The position numbers were made by a program, and so were the translations under genes. From Streptococcus infantis (GTDB lineage Bacteria > Bacillota > Bacilli > Lactobacillales > Streptococcaceae), in NCBI RefSeq assembly GCF_019929575.1, contig NZ_JAHZPU010000004.1, forward strand, positions 1-64,000: DNA of 64,000 bases. The letters run 5' to 3'. The notes under the pieces were generated by a model. It made no database searches and was not told where the DNA came from. It saw nothing but the letters and a program-made list of their open reading frames with translations. Shown one piece after another: positions 28,338-37,973 of this stretch. Every line of letters begins with the position of its first letter. The stretch's first letter is position 1.

Positions 28338-29538
28338 AGATGGATTTTACGGGAAATTCGGTGGACGTTTTGTCCCAGAAACATTGATGACAGCAGTATT
28401 GGAATTGGAAGAGGCTTATCGTGAAAGTCAGGCAGATCCAAGTTTCCAAGAAGAGTTAAACCAACTTTTGCGCCAGTATGTAGGACGTGAAACACCTCTT
28501 TACTACGCAAAAAACTTGACCCAGCATATCGGCGGAGCCAAGATTTACCTCAAACGTGAAGACCTCAACCATACAGGTGCACACAAGATTAACAATGCCT
28601 TGGGACAAGTTCTTCTCGCTAAACGCATGGGCAAAAAGAAAATTATCGCTGAAACTGGTGCCGGTCAGCACGGTGTAGCAACTGCAACTGCTGCAGCACT
28701 TTTCAACATGGAATGTACTATCTTTATGGGTGAGGAAGATGTTAAACGCCAAGCCCTCAATGTCTTCCGTATGGAACTTTTGGGAGCCAAGGTAGAAGCT
28801 GTAACAGATGGTTCGCGCGTGCTCAAAGATGCAGTCAATGCAGCCCTTCGTTTTTGGGTGGCAAATATCGATGACACTCACTATATTCTTGGTTCTGCCT
28901 TGGGACCTCATCCTTTCCCAGAAATTGTTCGTGATTTCCAAAGTGTTATCGGACGCGAAGCCAAACAACAGTACCGTGATTTGACAGGCGAAAATCTACC
29001 AGATGCGCTAGTTGCCTGTGTTGGTGGTGGTTCGAATGCTATCGGGCTTTTCCATCCATTTGTGGAAGATGAGTCAGTGGCTATGTATGGAGCTGAAGCA
29101 GCAGGACTAGGTGTGGATACAGAGCATCATGCAGCAACCTTGACCAAGGGTAGACCAGGTGTTCTCCACGGTTCGCTCATGGATGTGCTCCAAGATGCTC
29201 ATGGACAAATCTTAGAAGCCTTTTCTATCTCGGCAGGTTTAGACTACCCAGGTATCGGTCCAGAACATTCTCATTACCACGATATCAAGCGTGCGACCTA
29301 TGTTCCTGTGACAGATGAGGAAGCCTTGGAAGGTTTCCAACTCTTGTCACGTGTGGAAGGGATTATCCCAGCTTTGGAATCTAGTCACGCTATCGCCTTT
29401 GCGGTGAAATTGGCCAAAGAACTTGGCCCAGACAAGTCTATGATTGTCTGTCTATCAGGTCGCGGGGACAAGGATGTAGTTCAAGTCAAAGACCGTTTGG
29501 AAGCAGACGCAGCAAAGAAGGGAGAAGCTCATGCCTAA
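28315..29538 (+). CDS. trpB: tryptophan synthase beta chain
   Basis: The 407-residue canonical TrpB for the TrpA/TrpB complex, making Trp from indole and serine. PLP lysine K91 in HTGAHKINN, catalytic Glu in [26 protein letters not shown]. It overlaps trpA by 8 bases. It differs from the paralogue at 22575 in the active-site motif (see findings). Confidence 0.95.
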   Translation: MAYQEPNKDGFYGKFGGRFVPETLMTAVLELEEAYRESQADPSFQEELNQLLRQYVGRETPLYYAKNLTQHIGGAKIYLKREDLNHTGAHKINNALGQVLLAKRMGKKKIIAETGAGQHGVATATAAALFNMECTIFMGEEDVKRQALNVFRMELLGAKVEAVTDGSRVLKDAVNAALRFWVANIDDTHYILGSALGPHPFPEIVRDFQSVIGREAKQQYRDLTGENLPDALVACVGGGSNAIGLFHPFVEDESVAMYGAEAAGLGVDTEHHAATLTKGRPGVLHGSLMDVLQDAHGQILEAFSISAGLDYPGIGPEHSHYHDIKRATYVPVTDEEALEGFQLLSRVEGIIPALESSHAIAFAVKLAKELGPDKSMIVCLSGRGDKDVVQVKDRLEADAAKKGEAHA

Positions 29539-30313
29539 GACGCTAACAGAAAAACTGAACGCTATCAAAGCAACTGGAAAGGGAATTTTTGTCCCTTATA
29601 TTATGGCTGGAGACCATGAAAAAGGTTTGTCTGGTCTCGGTGAAACAATTCACTTTTTAGAAGATTTGGGTGTTTCTGCCATTGAAGTGGGAGTTCCCTT
29701 CTCGGATCCGGTTGCAGATGGTCCTGTTATCGAAGAAGCAGGCTTGCGCAGTCTAGCTCGCGGAACCTCTACCCAGGCTTTGGTTGAAACCTTGAAAACC
29801 ATTGAAACAGAAATTCCGCTTGTCATCATGACCTACTTTAACCCCCTCTTTCAGTACGGTGTGGAGAAATTTGTTAAAGATCTTGCTGATACAGCAGTCA
29901 AGGGTTTGATTATTCCAGACCTCCCTCATGAACATGCTAATTTTGTAGAGCCATATTTGGCGGATACAGATATTGCTTTGATTCCACTTGTCAGCTTGAC
30001 GACAGGAATTGACCGTCAAAAGGAACTCATTGAAGGGGCAGAAGGATTTGTCTATGCCGTTGCTATCAATGGAGTGACAGGAAAATCAGGGAATTACCGA
30101 GATGATTTGGACAAGCACTTGGCTCAACTTCATCAAGTGGCTGACATTCCAGTTTTGACAGGATTTGGTGTATCCACTCAGGCTGATGTGGAACGCTTCA
30201 ATGCTGTATCAGACGGTGTTATCGTCGGTTCCAAGATTGTTAAGGCTCTACATGAAGGACAAGTAGCAGAAATCGCCGACTTTATCCTAGAAGCAGTAGC
30301 TTACCAAAAATAA
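29531..30313 (+). CDS. trpA: tryptophan synthase alpha chain
   Basis: A 260-residue TIM barrel that cleaves indole-glycerol phosphate. The catalytic residues are in [15 protein letters not shown] (Glu) and PDLPHEH (Asp), with the phosphate loop GFGVST. Last gene of the operon. Its 3' end overlaps the convergent prepilin peptidase gene by 32 bases. Confidence 0.95.
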   Translation: MPKTLTEKLNAIKATGKGIFVPYIMAGDHEKGLSGLGETIHFLEDLGVSAIEVGVPFSDPVADGPVIEEAGLRSLARGTSTQALVETLKTIETEIPLVIMTYFNPLFQYGVEKFVKDLADTAVKGLIIPDLPHEHANFVEPYLADTDIALIPLVSLTTGIDRQKELIEGAEGFVYAVAINGVTGKSGNYRDDLDKHLAQLHQVADIPVLTGFGVSTQADVERFNAVSDGVIVGSKIVKALHEGQVAEIADFILEAVAYQK

Positions 30314-30944
30314 TCACACAAGCAGCCAGCAAGAGGAAAGGCACGAAAGGAAGCCTTTCCTTTTGCTTTAGTAGGAGAAAGGATAGAATGCCAGTTGTGG
30401 AAGCAAATTGAATTAAAATCAGAATTTCTGCAAGTGTAAAGACGAGTGCACAAGAGGCTAGAAAGAGAAAATCACCTGCTCCTATGCGAATATCGATGAA
30501 ATGAGCAATGATTCCAAGAATCAAGAAGAAAGCCATGGCCAGATTCCAATTACAGCAAGCCATGAGGATTAAGTGAAAAATTAGCCAGACGATCAAGGGA
30601 TATTCTTGATGACGAAGGTCATAGATGCTTAAAGTCAAGCCAGAGGTGATCAATATGATTTGCCCCAACGTTAAAAAACTGCAAGAAAAAGCTAGAAAGA
30701 CAAGTCCTAACCCCAACTCCAAAAGGGCATACCAAACAGGATAGCGAGCCTTGCAATAGCGACAGAGAAAGCGATTGAATATCTGGGACACAATCGGAAT
30801 CAAATCTAGTGGTCTCAAGCGAGTCTGACAAGAATCACAGTGACTTGCAGGAAAGACGATGGATTGTTCAGGGAAGCGATCGATGACTAAGCCTAGAAAG
30901 GAAGCAAGAATCGTTCCAACAAGAAAAAAATAAAGATGAATCAT
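30282..30944 (-). CDS. cclA: type IV prepilin-like leader peptidase (competence)
   Basis: The 220-residue polytopic membrane protease cleaves and methylates ComGC-type competence pilins (PilD/ComC family). It has the N-terminal CDSCQ...CRYCKARYP cysteine pairs, and the two active-site aspartates are in [11 protein letters not shown] and [10 protein letters not shown]. No ribosome site is visible, and a cin-box-like element lies 7 bases upstream, so the mRNA may be nearly leaderless. Convergent with trpA. Confidence 0.85.
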   Translation of the reverse strand: MIHLYFFLVGTILASFLGLVIDRFPEQSIVFPASHCDSCQTRLRPLDLIPIVSQIFNRFLCRYCKARYPVWYALLELGLGLVFLAFSCSFLTLGQIILITSGLTLSIYDLRHQEYPLIVWLIFHLILMACCNWNLAMAFFLILGIIAHFIDIRIGAGDFLFLASCALVFTLAEILILIQFASTTGILSFLLLKQKERLPFVPFLLLAACVIIFGKLLLLG

Positions 30945-30951
30945 ACTTATT

Positions 30952-30959
30952 TATTCGGA
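30952..30959 (-). promoter_or_regulatory. cin-box (com-box) for late competence sigma factor
   Basis: On the minus strand the sequence is TCCGAATA, 7 of 8 bases to the competence box TACGAATA read by SigX, with a T-rich run just upstream. A SigX start would fall at about 30945, next to the cclA ATG. Confidence 0.65.
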
Positions 30960-31014
30960 AAAAATAAGAGAAAGAGTATAATAGTTGGATATAGGAGAAG
31001 TTTCAGGAGCAAAT

Positions 31015-31470
31015 ATGAAAATTCACTTTGAAAAAGGACTACAGTTAGAAAATGCCCGACTCATTAGCCAGTGGTCTAATGCTTTGGGAAAAAGTTTCCA
31101 GAAGCAATGGATGGGTCCCAAAATTTCTTATCCCTTGAATGCCCAAACCTTACAAAAGTTTGAAGGGATTTTTTCCATTTTTGTTGGAGAAGAGTTTGTA
31201 GGCATCATCCAGAAAATCAAACTAGAAGATAAAAATCTTCATATTGGAAGATTTCTCATAGCTCCACATAAGCAGGGGAAAGGATTAGGTAGAAAAGCTT
31301 TTCAATACTTTCTTCAAGAAATGTTTGAAAATGAAGAAATAGAAAGTATTTCCCTAACGGTTTTTGAGTCAAATCAAATAGCTAGAGACCTCTACCACAA
31401 AGAGGGATTTGAAATTGTTCAAACCATTGAAGTTCCTGAACGAAAATACATAATGAAAAAATCTAGATAA
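31015..31470 (+). CDS. GNAT-family N-acetyltransferase
   Basis: The 151-residue protein has the acetyl-CoA loop in APHKQGKGLGRKAF (Q/RxxGxG/A-type) and a C-terminal strand of the kind ARDLYHKEGFE. The substrate is unknown. The start at 31015 follows AGGAG; a TATAAT lies at 30977-30982. Confidence 0.78.
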   Translation: MKIHFEKGLQLENARLISQWSNALGKSFQKQWMGPKISYPLNAQTLQKFEGIFSIFVGEEFVGIIQKIKLEDKNLHIGRFLIAPHKQGKGLGRKAFQYFLQEMFENEEIESISLTVFESNQIARDLYHKEGFEIVQTIEVPERKYIMKKSR

Positions 31471-31520
31471 GAACTAAATTACACTAGAAACTGTACCCGT
31501 ACAATTTTTGGTTTTCAAAC

Positions 31521-31549
31521 TTGTTGCAGAGAAATTTTCTTGATAAAAT
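31521..31549 (+). promoter_or_regulatory. truA promoter giving a leaderless start
   Basis: TTGTTG (31521-31526) and extended -10 TGATAAAAT with TAAAAT at 31544-31549, 17-bp spacer. The predicted transcription start (7 bases on) is 31556, the A of the truA ATG. Confidence 0.55.
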
Positions 31550-31555
31550 AGATAC

Positions 31556-32305
31556 ATGACTAGATATAAAGCTATAATTTCCTATGATGGCTACGCTTTT
31601 GCTGGCTTCCAGCGGCAACCTCACGCGCGTAGTGTCCAAGAGGAAATTGAAAAAACTTTAACCAAATTAAATAAGGGACAAGCTATTACCATTCATGGCG
31701 CTGGGCGAACGGACAGTGGCGTTCATGCTTTAGGTCAGGTCATCCATTTTGACCTTCCCTATCAGATGGATGAGGAGAAACTTCGTTTTGCTCTCGATAC
31801 CCAAAGTCCTGAAGATATCGATGTGATTTCGATTGAGATAGTGGTTGACGATTTTCATTGCCGTTATGCCAAGCATAGCAAGACCTACGAGTTTATCGTA
31901 GATAGAGGACGTCCTAAAAATCCTATGCGTCGTCATTATGCGACTCATTATCCTTATCCACTAGATGTGGAGCGGATGCAGCTTGCTGTAAAAAAACTAG
32001 AGGGAACACATGACTTTACTGGTTTTACAGCCTCAGGAACTAGCGTGGAGGATAAGGTTCGGACGATCACGGAAGCTAGCCTTAGAGTTGATGAAACAGG
32101 ACAGTTTTTGACCTTTACATTCTCAGGCAATGGCTTCCTCTATAAGCAGATTCGAAATATGGTTGGAACCTTGCTGAAAATTGGTAACAACCGTATGCCG
32201 ATTGAACAGATTGACCTCATCTTGGAGAAAAAAGACAGACAGTTGGCAGGTCCAACTGCAGCGCCTAATGGTTTGTATTTGAAGGAGATTCATTATGAAG
32301 AATAA
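31556..32305 (+). CDS. truA: tRNA pseudouridine(38-40) synthase
   Basis: The 249-residue enzyme isomerises U38-U40 in the tRNA anticodon arm. The catalytic Asp lies in [14 protein letters not shown] (about 47-60). N-terminus [15 protein letters not shown] and C-terminal [14 protein letters not shown] are standard. There is no Shine-Dalgarno sequence, and the predicted promoter puts the mRNA 5' end on the ATG. It overlaps the next gene by 11 bases. Confidence 0.95.
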   Translation: MTRYKAIISYDGYAFAGFQRQPHARSVQEEIEKTLTKLNKGQAITIHGAGRTDSGVHALGQVIHFDLPYQMDEEKLRFALDTQSPEDIDVISIEIVVDDFHCRYAKHSKTYEFIVDRGRPKNPMRRHYATHYPYPLDVERMQLAVKKLEGTHDFTGFTASGTSVEDKVRTITEASLRVDETGQFLTFTFSGNGFLYKQIRNMVGTLLKIGNNRMPIEQIDLILEKKDRQLAGPTAAPNGLYLKEIHYEE

Positions 32306-33068
32306 TCGTATTTTAGCACTTTCAGGAAATGATATTTTTAGTGGTGGTGGATTGGCGGCTGACCTTGCCACCTATACTTTGAATGGTCTGCATGGATTTG
32401 TAGCCATGACTTGTTTAACTGCTTTGACGGAAAATGGTTTTGAGGTCTTCCCGACGGAGGAGACTATTTTCCAACAACAGTTGGATAGCCTGAAAAGTGT
32501 AGACTTTGGAGGGATTAAGATTGGTCTCTTGCCGACAGTCGGTATTGCTGAAAAAGCATTGAATTTCATTAAGGAAAGATTAGGAGTTCCAGTAGTCTTG
32601 GACCCTGTATTGGTTTGTAAGGAAACGCACGACGTTGCAGTTAGTGAGCTCTGTCAAGAGTTGATTCGCTTTTTCCCTTATGTATCAGTGATTACTCCGA
32701 ATCTTCCTGAGGCAGAGTTGCTTTCAGACCAAAAGATTGAAAGTCTGGAAGATATGAAGGCTGCAGCGCAGAAATTACATGACTTGGGTGCACCAGCAGT
32801 GATTATCAAGGGTGGAAATCGCCTCAGTCAGGATAAGGCTGTGGATGTCTTTTATGATGGGGAGAATTTCACTATTCTTGAAAATCCAGTCATCCAAGGA
32901 CAAAATGCTGGTGCAGGATGTACCTTTGCATCAAGTATTGCTAGTCAGTTAGTCAAGGGAGAGGAACTATTACCAGCAATTGAAAGTTCCAAAGCCTTTG
33001 TTTACCGTGCCATTGCACAAGCAGATCAATATGGAGTGAGACAGTATGAAGCAAACCAAAACAACTAA
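32295..33068 (+). CDS. pyridoxal/hydroxymethylpyrimidine kinase (PfkB-ribokinase type)
   Basis: This 257-residue ribokinase-fold kinase is like ThiD/Pdx[16 protein letters not shown] at the start binds the pyrimidine or pyridine ring, [11 protein letters not shown] carries the conserved Asp, and [12 protein letters not shown] is the anion hole. It is either a B6 or a B1 salvage kinase; I cannot separate the two by eye. It overlaps truA by 11 and the next gene by 23 bases. The partner gene is a vitamin transporter. Confidence 0.8.
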   Translation: MKNNRILALSGNDIFSGGGLAADLATYTLNGLHGFVAMTCLTALTENGFEVFPTEETIFQQQLDSLKSVDFGGIKIGLLPTVGIAEKALNFIKERLGVPVVLDPVLVCKETHDVAVSELCQELIRFFPYVSVITPNLPEAELLSDQKIESLEDMKAAAQKLHDLGAPAVIIKGGNRLSQDKAVDVFYDGENFTILENPVIQGQNAGAGCTFASSIASQLVKGEELLPAIESSKAFVYRAIAQADQYGVRQYEANQNN

Positions 33069-33507
33069 AATCGCCCTAGTATCTATCTTGGCAGCTAGTT
33101 CTGTCGTATTGGGGTATTTTATTAAAATCCCGACACCAACTGGATTTCTAACACTTTTGGACGTTGGAGTCTTCTTCACAGCCTTTTACTTTGGCAGTCG
33201 TGAAGGGGCCGTTGTTGGAGGTTTAGCAGGATTTCTTATTGACCTCATTTCAGGCTACCCTCAGTGGATGATTTTTAGCTTAATTAACCATGGTTTCCAA
33301 GGTTATTTAGCAGGCTTTAAAGGGAAATGGCAATGGCTAGGCTTAGTCTTAGCGACTTTATTCATGGTAGCTGGTTATGCCTTGGCATCAGCTTGGATGA
33401 ATGGTTGGGGTGCAGCTATTCCAGAAATCATTCCAAATCTCATGCAAAATATCGTTGGAATGACTTTAGGATTTCTTCTTTGTCATAGTGTAAAGAAATT
33501 CAGATAA
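33046..33507 (+). CDS. ECF transporter S component (vitamin uptake)
   Basis: A 153-residue integral membrane protein with about five to six helices and a small-residue-rich N-terminal helix ([20 protein letters not shown]), as in the substrate-binding S components of ECF transporters. The kinase overlap suggests it takes up hydroxymethylpyrimidine or pyridoxine (like HmpT or PdxU2). The ATPases and T subunit are elsewhere. Confidence 0.78.
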   Translation: MKQTKTTKIALVSILAASSVVLGYFIKIPTPTGFLTLLDVGVFFTAFYFGSREGAVVGGLAGFLIDLISGYPQWMIFSLINHGFQGYLAGFKGKWQWLGLVLATLFMVAGYALASAWMNGWGAAIPEIIPNLMQNIVGMTLGFLLCHSVKKFR

Positions 33508-33548
33508 TAGTAAAATAAGGAAACCAACCCCGAACTATTAGGGAACTA

Positions 33549-33577
33549 TTGAAAAAACTCTGATTATTTGCTAAAAT
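33549..33577 (+). promoter_or_regulatory. yqgQ promoter giving a leaderless start
   Basis: TTGAAA (33549-33554) and TAAAAT (33572-33577), 17-bp spacer. The predicted start at about 33584 is one base before the ATG at 33585. Confidence 0.55.
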
Positions 33578-33584
33578 GAAAGCT

Positions 33585-33800
33585 ATGAAAACACTCTACG
33601 ATGTGCAACAATTTCTCAAACAGTTTGGTATCATTGTCTATATGGGAAAACGTCTCTATGACATTGAACTGATGAAGATCGAGCTATCTCGAATCTATGA
33701 TGCAGGCTTGATGGACAAGCTGGATTATCTTGAAGCAGAAGCTGTTCTTCGCAGAGAGCACAAACTAGAATTAGACTATTTAGAAAAAAATGGAGATTAG
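33585..33800 (+). CDS. yqgQ: YqgQ-family (DUF910) small protein
   Basis: A 71-residue helical protein with the family pattern TLYDVQQFLKQFGIIVYMG and GKRLYDIELMKIE, whose function is not known to me; it may bind nucleic acid. I choose the ATG at 33585 rather than 33576, because the latter lies inside the predicted -10. The rhodanese-like gene follows 5 bases later. Confidence 0.8.
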   Translation: MKTLYDVQQFLKQFGIIVYMGKRLYDIELMKIELSRIYDAGLMDKLDYLEAEAVLRREHKLELDYLEKNGD

Positions 33801-33805
33801 GTAAT

Positions 33806-34186
33806 ATGGTAACTTGGGTATTATGGGGACTTATTATAGCGATGTTGGCTTGGATGGGATACAACTATCTTCGTATTCGCCGTGCAGCGAAAATTGTAGA
33901 CAATGCAGAGTTTGAGTCTTTGATTTGTACAGGTCAGTTGATTGATTTGCGTGATCCAGCTGATTTTCATAGAAAACATATCCTCGGAGCTCGTAATATC
34001 CCTTCAAATCAATTGAAGACGAGTCTTGCAGCTCTTCGCAAGGATAAACCTGTCCTTCTCTATGAAAACCAACGTGCGCAACGTGTCACAAACGCAGCAC
34101 TGTTTTTGAAAAAACAAGGTTTCTCAGAAATCTATATTCTCTCTTACGGATTGGATTCTTGGACAGGGAAGGTGAAATCTAATTAA
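33806..34186 (+). CDS. membrane-anchored rhodanese-like protein, probably inactive
   Basis: The 126-residue protein has an N-terminal signal anchor (about 1-22) and a rhodanese domain (LIDLRDPADFHRKHILGARNIP, then VLLYENQRAQRV). The catalytic loop of active rhodaneses starts with Cys (CxxGxR); here the position is Glu/Asn with no cysteine, so sulfur transfer is unlikely. It may bind a small molecule or a partner protein. Co-transcribed with yqgQ. Confidence 0.78.
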   Translation: MVTWVLWGLIIAMLAWMGYNYLRIRRAAKIVDNAEFESLICTGQLIDLRDPADFHRKHILGARNIPSNQLKTSLAALRKDKPVLLYENQRAQRVTNAALFLKKQGFSEIYILSYGLDSWTGKVKSN

Positions 34187-34278
34187 CAATGTGAAAAAAG
34201 TTGTCACATATGTTTAATATAAAGTCTTGGCTTTTTATGGTATAATTGTTAGTATAAAATTTAAGGAGTTTTTTGAAG

Positions 34279-34506
34279 ATGAAAGAAAAGAAAAAACCAT
34301 CACTTGTTTTAGGTATCCTATCTATCGTCCTTGGTTTGTTATCTCCAATCGTAGGTCTCGTTTTGGGGATCATTGGTCTAGTCTTGGCTAATTCACATCA
34401 AAAAGAATCTGAACTTGATTATAAAACAGAACGAATTCTTAATATCGTAGGGATTGTCATTTCAGTCCTTAACTGGATTGCAGGAGTCGTTTTGATGATG
34501 CACTAA
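34279..34506 (+). CDS. small DUF4190-type membrane protein, copy 1
   Basis: A 75-residue protein with a basic start (MKEKKKPSLVLG) and two transmembrane segments rich in Gly and Leu, as in DUF4190 proteins. The start at 34279 follows AAGGAG. Followed by a terminator, and then by a diverged, broken copy of itself. Function unknown. Confidence 0.75.
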   Translation: MKEKKKPSLVLGILSIVLGLLSPIVGLVLGIIGLVLANSHQKESELDYKTERILNIVGIVISVLNWIAGVVLMMH

Positions 34507-34519
34507 TCAGGATTCTAAC

Positions 34520-34550
34520 AAAAAAAGCTTTATTTTTAAAGCTTTTTTGT
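34520..34550. terminator. rho-independent terminator, copy 1
   Basis: AAAAAAGCTTTA-TTTT-TAAAGCTTTTTT hairpin with T-run. A near copy follows the second gene copy at 34852. Confidence 0.8.
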
Positions 34551-34619
34551 TTTATCCAATTGATAAAGTTAATTTTTATAGTATTATTCATTTGTATGAG
34601 TTTAAGGAGTTTATAGGAT

Positions 34620-34848
34620 ATGCAAGAAAAGAAAAAAACGTCACTTGTTTTAGGGATCCTATCTATCATATTTGCCTTTGGATTTCCAGTGTTCAGTATT
34701 ATTTTTGGTGTTTTTGGTTTGGTCTTGGCTAATTCACATCAAAAAGAGTCTGGACTATAAGACAGAAAAAATTCTCTCTATTTTAGGGATTGTTCTCTCT
34801 GTACTTTTCTGTATCCTAGTTATCTCGCAACTTTCGGGAATTCATTAA
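34620..34848 (+). pseudogene. small DUF4190-type membrane protein, copy 2, frameshifted
   Basis: A copy of the preceding gene begins at 34620 (MQEKKKTSLVLGILS) with the same AAGGAG context. It runs into TAA at 34758-34760 after 46 codons. By alignment with copy 1, five bases are missing near 34751-34755, consistent with deletion between short GAC repeats; restoring them would open the frame to a TAA at 34846-34848 (ending ...QLSGIH). It may still make a one-helix peptide. Confidence 0.7.
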
Positions 34849-34851
34849 AAC

Positions 34852-34880
34852 AAAAAAGCTTTAGTTTTAAAGCTTTTTTG
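34852..34880. terminator. rho-independent terminator, copy 2
   Basis: AAAAAAGCTTTA-GTTT-TAAAGCTTTTTT, followed by the same TTTTATCCA as copy 1. It also faces the end of rsuA on the minus strand. Confidence 0.8.
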
Positions 34881-34882
34881 TT

Positions 34883-35608
34883 TTATCCACTTTTCTCTAA
34901 GTATTTTTTAATGATTTTCAATTCCTCTTGGTTCAAGGACCGGTATTGACCCTCTGTTAGGTTTGGGTCTAAAATGAAATCCCCGAACTGAACTCGTTTT
35001 AGAGCTGTGACCTTGACACCAACTGAAAGGAACATTTTTTTGACCTGATGAAATTTTCCTTCTGATATTGTAATGGAGGCTTGGCTGAAACTAGGACTTG
35101 AAGACAGAATCTCAAGTTGAGCAGGTTTACAGGTAGTTCCGTCTAAAAATACAATTCCATCCTTAAATTCTAGGATATGATTAGGAGTCAGTGCTCCATT
35201 GACCTCAACATGGTAAGTTTTATCCACATGATATTGAGGGTGGAGGAGCTGAAAGCCTAGGGGGCCATTATCCGTTAAGAGGAGGAGCCCTGTTGTATCT
35301 CGATCTAGACGACCGATGGCATAGAGTTGGTTAGACTGGAGGTGCTGAGGAAGGAGGTCCATGACCGTTGGGAGTTTCTTATCCTTGCTTGCAGTCACGA
35401 CTCCATTTGGCTTATGGAGCATGAGGTAGGTGTGTTCATATCCTTGAATTCTTCTGCCTTGGAAAATCAGTTCTTGCAACCCTGTATCAGTATTTTGTGC
35501 AAGGGAAGTAGCAGGGAGTCCATCAACTAAGATTTCTTTTTTCAGAAGAGCTTGTTTCATGCTCTTACGGCTGATTTTTTCCTGGGCCAATAAATTATCT
35601 AAACGCAT
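34883..35608 (-). CDS. rsuA: 16S rRNA pseudouridine synthase, RsuA type
   Basis: The 241-residue enzyme makes a pseudouridine in small-subunit rRNA (U516 type). N-terminal S4-like fold (RLDNLLAQEKISRKSMKQALL), then the catalytic loop GRLDRDTTGLLLLTDNG with its Asp. The family length is typical. Symbol by similarity; RluB/E-like specificity is the alternative. Confidence 0.88.
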   Translation of the reverse strand: MRLDNLLAQEKISRKSMKQALLKKEILVDGLPATSLAQNTDTGLQELIFQGRRIQGYEHTYLMLHKPNGVVTASKDKKLPTVMDLLPQHLQSNQLYAIGRLDRDTTGLLLLTDNGPLGFQLLHPQYHVDKTYHVEVNGALTPNHILEFKDGIVFLDGTTCKPAQLEILSSSPSFSQASITISEGKFHQVKKMFLSVGVKVTALKRVQFGDFILDPNLTEGQYRSLNQEELKIIKKYLEKSG

Positions 35609-35769
35609 ACCAGCTTATCTTATCACAAGTTGGGATTTTTGAAAAGAAAAGAGAAGTCATGAATTTTCTTTTGAAAACATTTACACTTACTTGAGTTATG
35701 CCATTTGCTTAAAATTGTGGTATAATCGTTCAGTTAGAAAATAAATTTTTGAATACAATAGAGGAAATC

Positions 35770-37611
35770 ATGACAAAATTAAGAGAAGATATCCGTAATA
35801 TCGCGATTATCGCCCACGTCGACCACGGGAAAACAACCCTCGTTGACGAATTGTTGAAACAATCTGAAACTCTTGACGCACGTACAGAGTTGGCAGAGCG
35901 TGCTATGGACTCAAACGATATTGAAAAAGAGCGTGGAATTACAATCCTTGCGAAAAATACAGCAGTTGCCTACAACGGAACTCGTATCAATATCATGGAC
36001 ACGCCAGGACACGCGGACTTCGGTGGAGAAGTTGAGCGTATCATGAAAATGGTTGATGGTGTTGTTTTGGTCGTAGATGCTTACGAAGGAACTATGCCAC
36101 AGACTCGTTTCGTATTGAAAAAAGCCTTGGAGCAAGACCTTGTGCCAATCGTTGTGGTCAACAAGATCGATAAACCGTCAGCTCGTCCAGCAGAAGTAGT
36201 AGATGAAGTCTTGGAACTTTTCATCGAGCTTGGTGCGGATGATGACCAGCTTGACTTCCCAGTCGTTTATGCGTCAGCTATCAACGGAACATCTTCATTA
36301 TCAGATGATCCAGCAGATCAAGAAAAGACTATGGCGCCAATTTTTGATACCATTATCGACCACATTCCGGCTCCAGTTGATAACTCAGATGAACCCCTTC
36401 AATTCCAAGTGTCACTTCTTGACTACAACGACTTTGTAGGCCGTATCGGTATCGGACGTGTCTTCCGTGGTAGTGTAAAGGTTGGGGACCAAGTTACCCT
36501 TTCTAAATTGGACGGTACAACCAAGAACTTCCGTGTTACAAAACTTTTTGGTTTCTTTGGTTTGGAACGTCGTGAAATCCAAGAAGCCAAAGCTGGTGAT
36601 TTGATTGCTGTATCAGGTATGGAAGATATCTTTGTCGGTGAAACCATTACTCCAACAGATGCAGTTGAGGCATTGCCAGTTCTTCACATTGATGAGCCAA
36701 CTCTTCAAATGACCTTCTTGGTCAACAACTCACCATTTGCTGGTCGTGAAGGTAAGTGGGTAACTTCTCGTAAGGTTGAAGAACGTTTGCAAGCAGAATT
36801 GCAAACAGACGTTTCTCTTCGTGTAGAACCAACTGACTCGCCAGATAAATGGACTGTTTCAGGACGTGGGGAATTGCACTTGTCAATCCTGATTGAAACC
36901 ATGCGTCGTGAGGGCTATGAGCTTCAAGTATCTCGTCCAGAAGTTATCGTAAAAGAGATTGACGGTGTCAAATGTGAGCCGTTCGAGCGCGTGCAAATCG
37001 ACACACCAGAAGAATACCAAGGATCTGTTATCCAAAGTCTCTCTGAACGTAAGGGTGAAATGTTGGATATGGTCTCAACTGGTAATGGTCAAACTCGTTT
37101 GGTCTTCCTTGTTCCTGCGCGTGGTTTGATTGGATACTCAACCGAATTCTTGTCAATGACTCGTGGTTACGGGATTATGAACCATACATTCGATCAATAC
37201 TTACCATTGATTCCAGGTGAAATTGGTGGACGTCACCGTGGTGCCCTTGTTTCTATCGATACTGGTAAGGCAACAACTTACTCAATTATGTCTATCGAAG
37301 AACGTGGAACTATCTTCGTTAACCCAGGAACTGAAGTATACGAAGGAATGATCATCGGTGAAAACTCTCGTGAAAACGACTTGACTGTTAACATCACAAA
37401 AGCGAAACAAATGACCAACGTTCGTTCAGCTACTAAGGACCAAACAGCAGTTATCAAGACTCCTCGTATCTTGACTCTTGAAGAATCACTTGAGTTCTTG
37501 AACGACGATGAGTACATGGAAGTAACTCCTGAATCTATCCGTTTGCGTAAACAAATCCTTAACAAGGCGGAGCGTGAGAAAGCAAACAAAAAGAAAAAAT
37601 CAGCTGAATAA
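35770..37611 (+). CDS. typA: translational GTPase TypA/BipA
   Basis: The 613-residue ribosome-binding GTPase acts in ribosome assembly and stress. G1 is [10 protein letters not shown]2 includes KERGITI, G3 is DTPGHADF, G4 NKID. EF-G-like domains II, III and V follow, and the C-terminal TypA-specific domain ends in a basic tail (KKKKS). The start at 35770 has GAGGA upstream; an in-frame TTG at 35749 is less likely. Confidence 0.97.
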   Translation: MTKLREDIRNIAIIAHVDHGKTTLVDELLKQSETLDARTELAERAMDSNDIEKERGITILAKNTAVAYNGTRINIMDTPGHADFGGEVERIMKMVDGVVLVVDAYEGTMPQTRFVLKKALEQDLVPIVVVNKIDKPSARPAEVVDEVLELFIELGADDDQLDFPVVYASAINGTSSLSDDPADQEKTMAPIFDTIIDHIPAPVDNSDEPLQFQVSLLDYNDFVGRIGIGRVFRGSVKVGDQVTLSKLDGTTKNFRVTKLFGFFGLERREIQEAKAGDLIAVSGMEDIFVGETITPTDAVEALPVLHIDEPTLQMTFLVNNSPFAGREGKWVTSRKVEERLQAELQTDVSLRVEPTDSPDKWTVSGRGELHLSILIETMRREGYELQVSRPEVIVKEIDGVKCEPFERVQIDTPEEYQGSVIQSLSERKGEMLDMVSTGNGQTRLVFLVPARGLIGYSTEFLSMTRGYGIMNHTFDQYLPLIPGEIGGRHRGALVSIDTGKATTYSIMSIEERGTIFVNPGTEVYEGMIIGENSRENDLTVNITKAKQMTNVRSATKDQTAVIKTPRILTLEESLEFLNDDEYMEVTPESIRLRKQILNKAEREKANKKKKSAE

Positions 37612-37630
37612 GAGCTAGAAAGAGCAGAAA

Positions 37631-37876
37631 ATGGTCTATTTAATCATAGGGATTTTATTACTCTTACTCTATGTATTTGCGACACCTCAAAGTATCAAGG
37701 GAACGGTCAACATTGTTATTCTAGTATTTGCTTTTGTTGCCCTATTGATTCTATTGATGTTGTCAATCTTACAAATCTTCCAACTGCCAACAGAATTCTT
37801 TATCACAGTAGCTATGCTTGCTCTCACTTTCTTTAGTTTGCGAGACATATCCTTAATGTCGGTGAAAAAGAGATAG
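37631..37876 (+). CDS. DUF3165-type small membrane protein
   Basis: An 81-residue protein with three hydrophobic segments (about 3-15, 22-50, 55-70), as I recall for the streptococcal DUF3165 family next to typA. It lies 19 bases after typA and is probably co-transcribed. A strong terminator follows at 37929. Function unknown. Confidence 0.72.
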   Translation: MVYLIIGILLLLLYVFATPQSIKGTVNIVILVFAFVALLILLMLSILQIFQLPTEFFITVAMLALTFFSLRDISLMSVKKR

Positions 37877-37928
37877 GAAAATGGCTTTGGAGATCTGCTA
37901 GAATTCAGTAAAGCTATTTATAAAACAT

Positions 37929-37973
37929 ACCACAAGTGAAGTCAGAAAAACTGATTTCACTTGTGGTTTTTTT
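37929..37973 (+). terminator. strong rho-independent terminator after the typA unit
   Basis: A 17-bp stem (ACCACAAGTGAAGTCAG / CTGATTTCACTTGTGGT, one G-T) with a seven-T run. Confidence 0.85.

Noticed and set aside
31492-31503. TGTACCCGTACA inverted repeat before truA.
   Set aside because: Short (5-bp arms), and I see no regulator nearby; could be chance.
37936-37973. A GTG start at 37936 giving a 98-residue protein.
   Set aside because: Those first codons are the arms and T-run of a terminator; I annotate the rest as a remnant instead.
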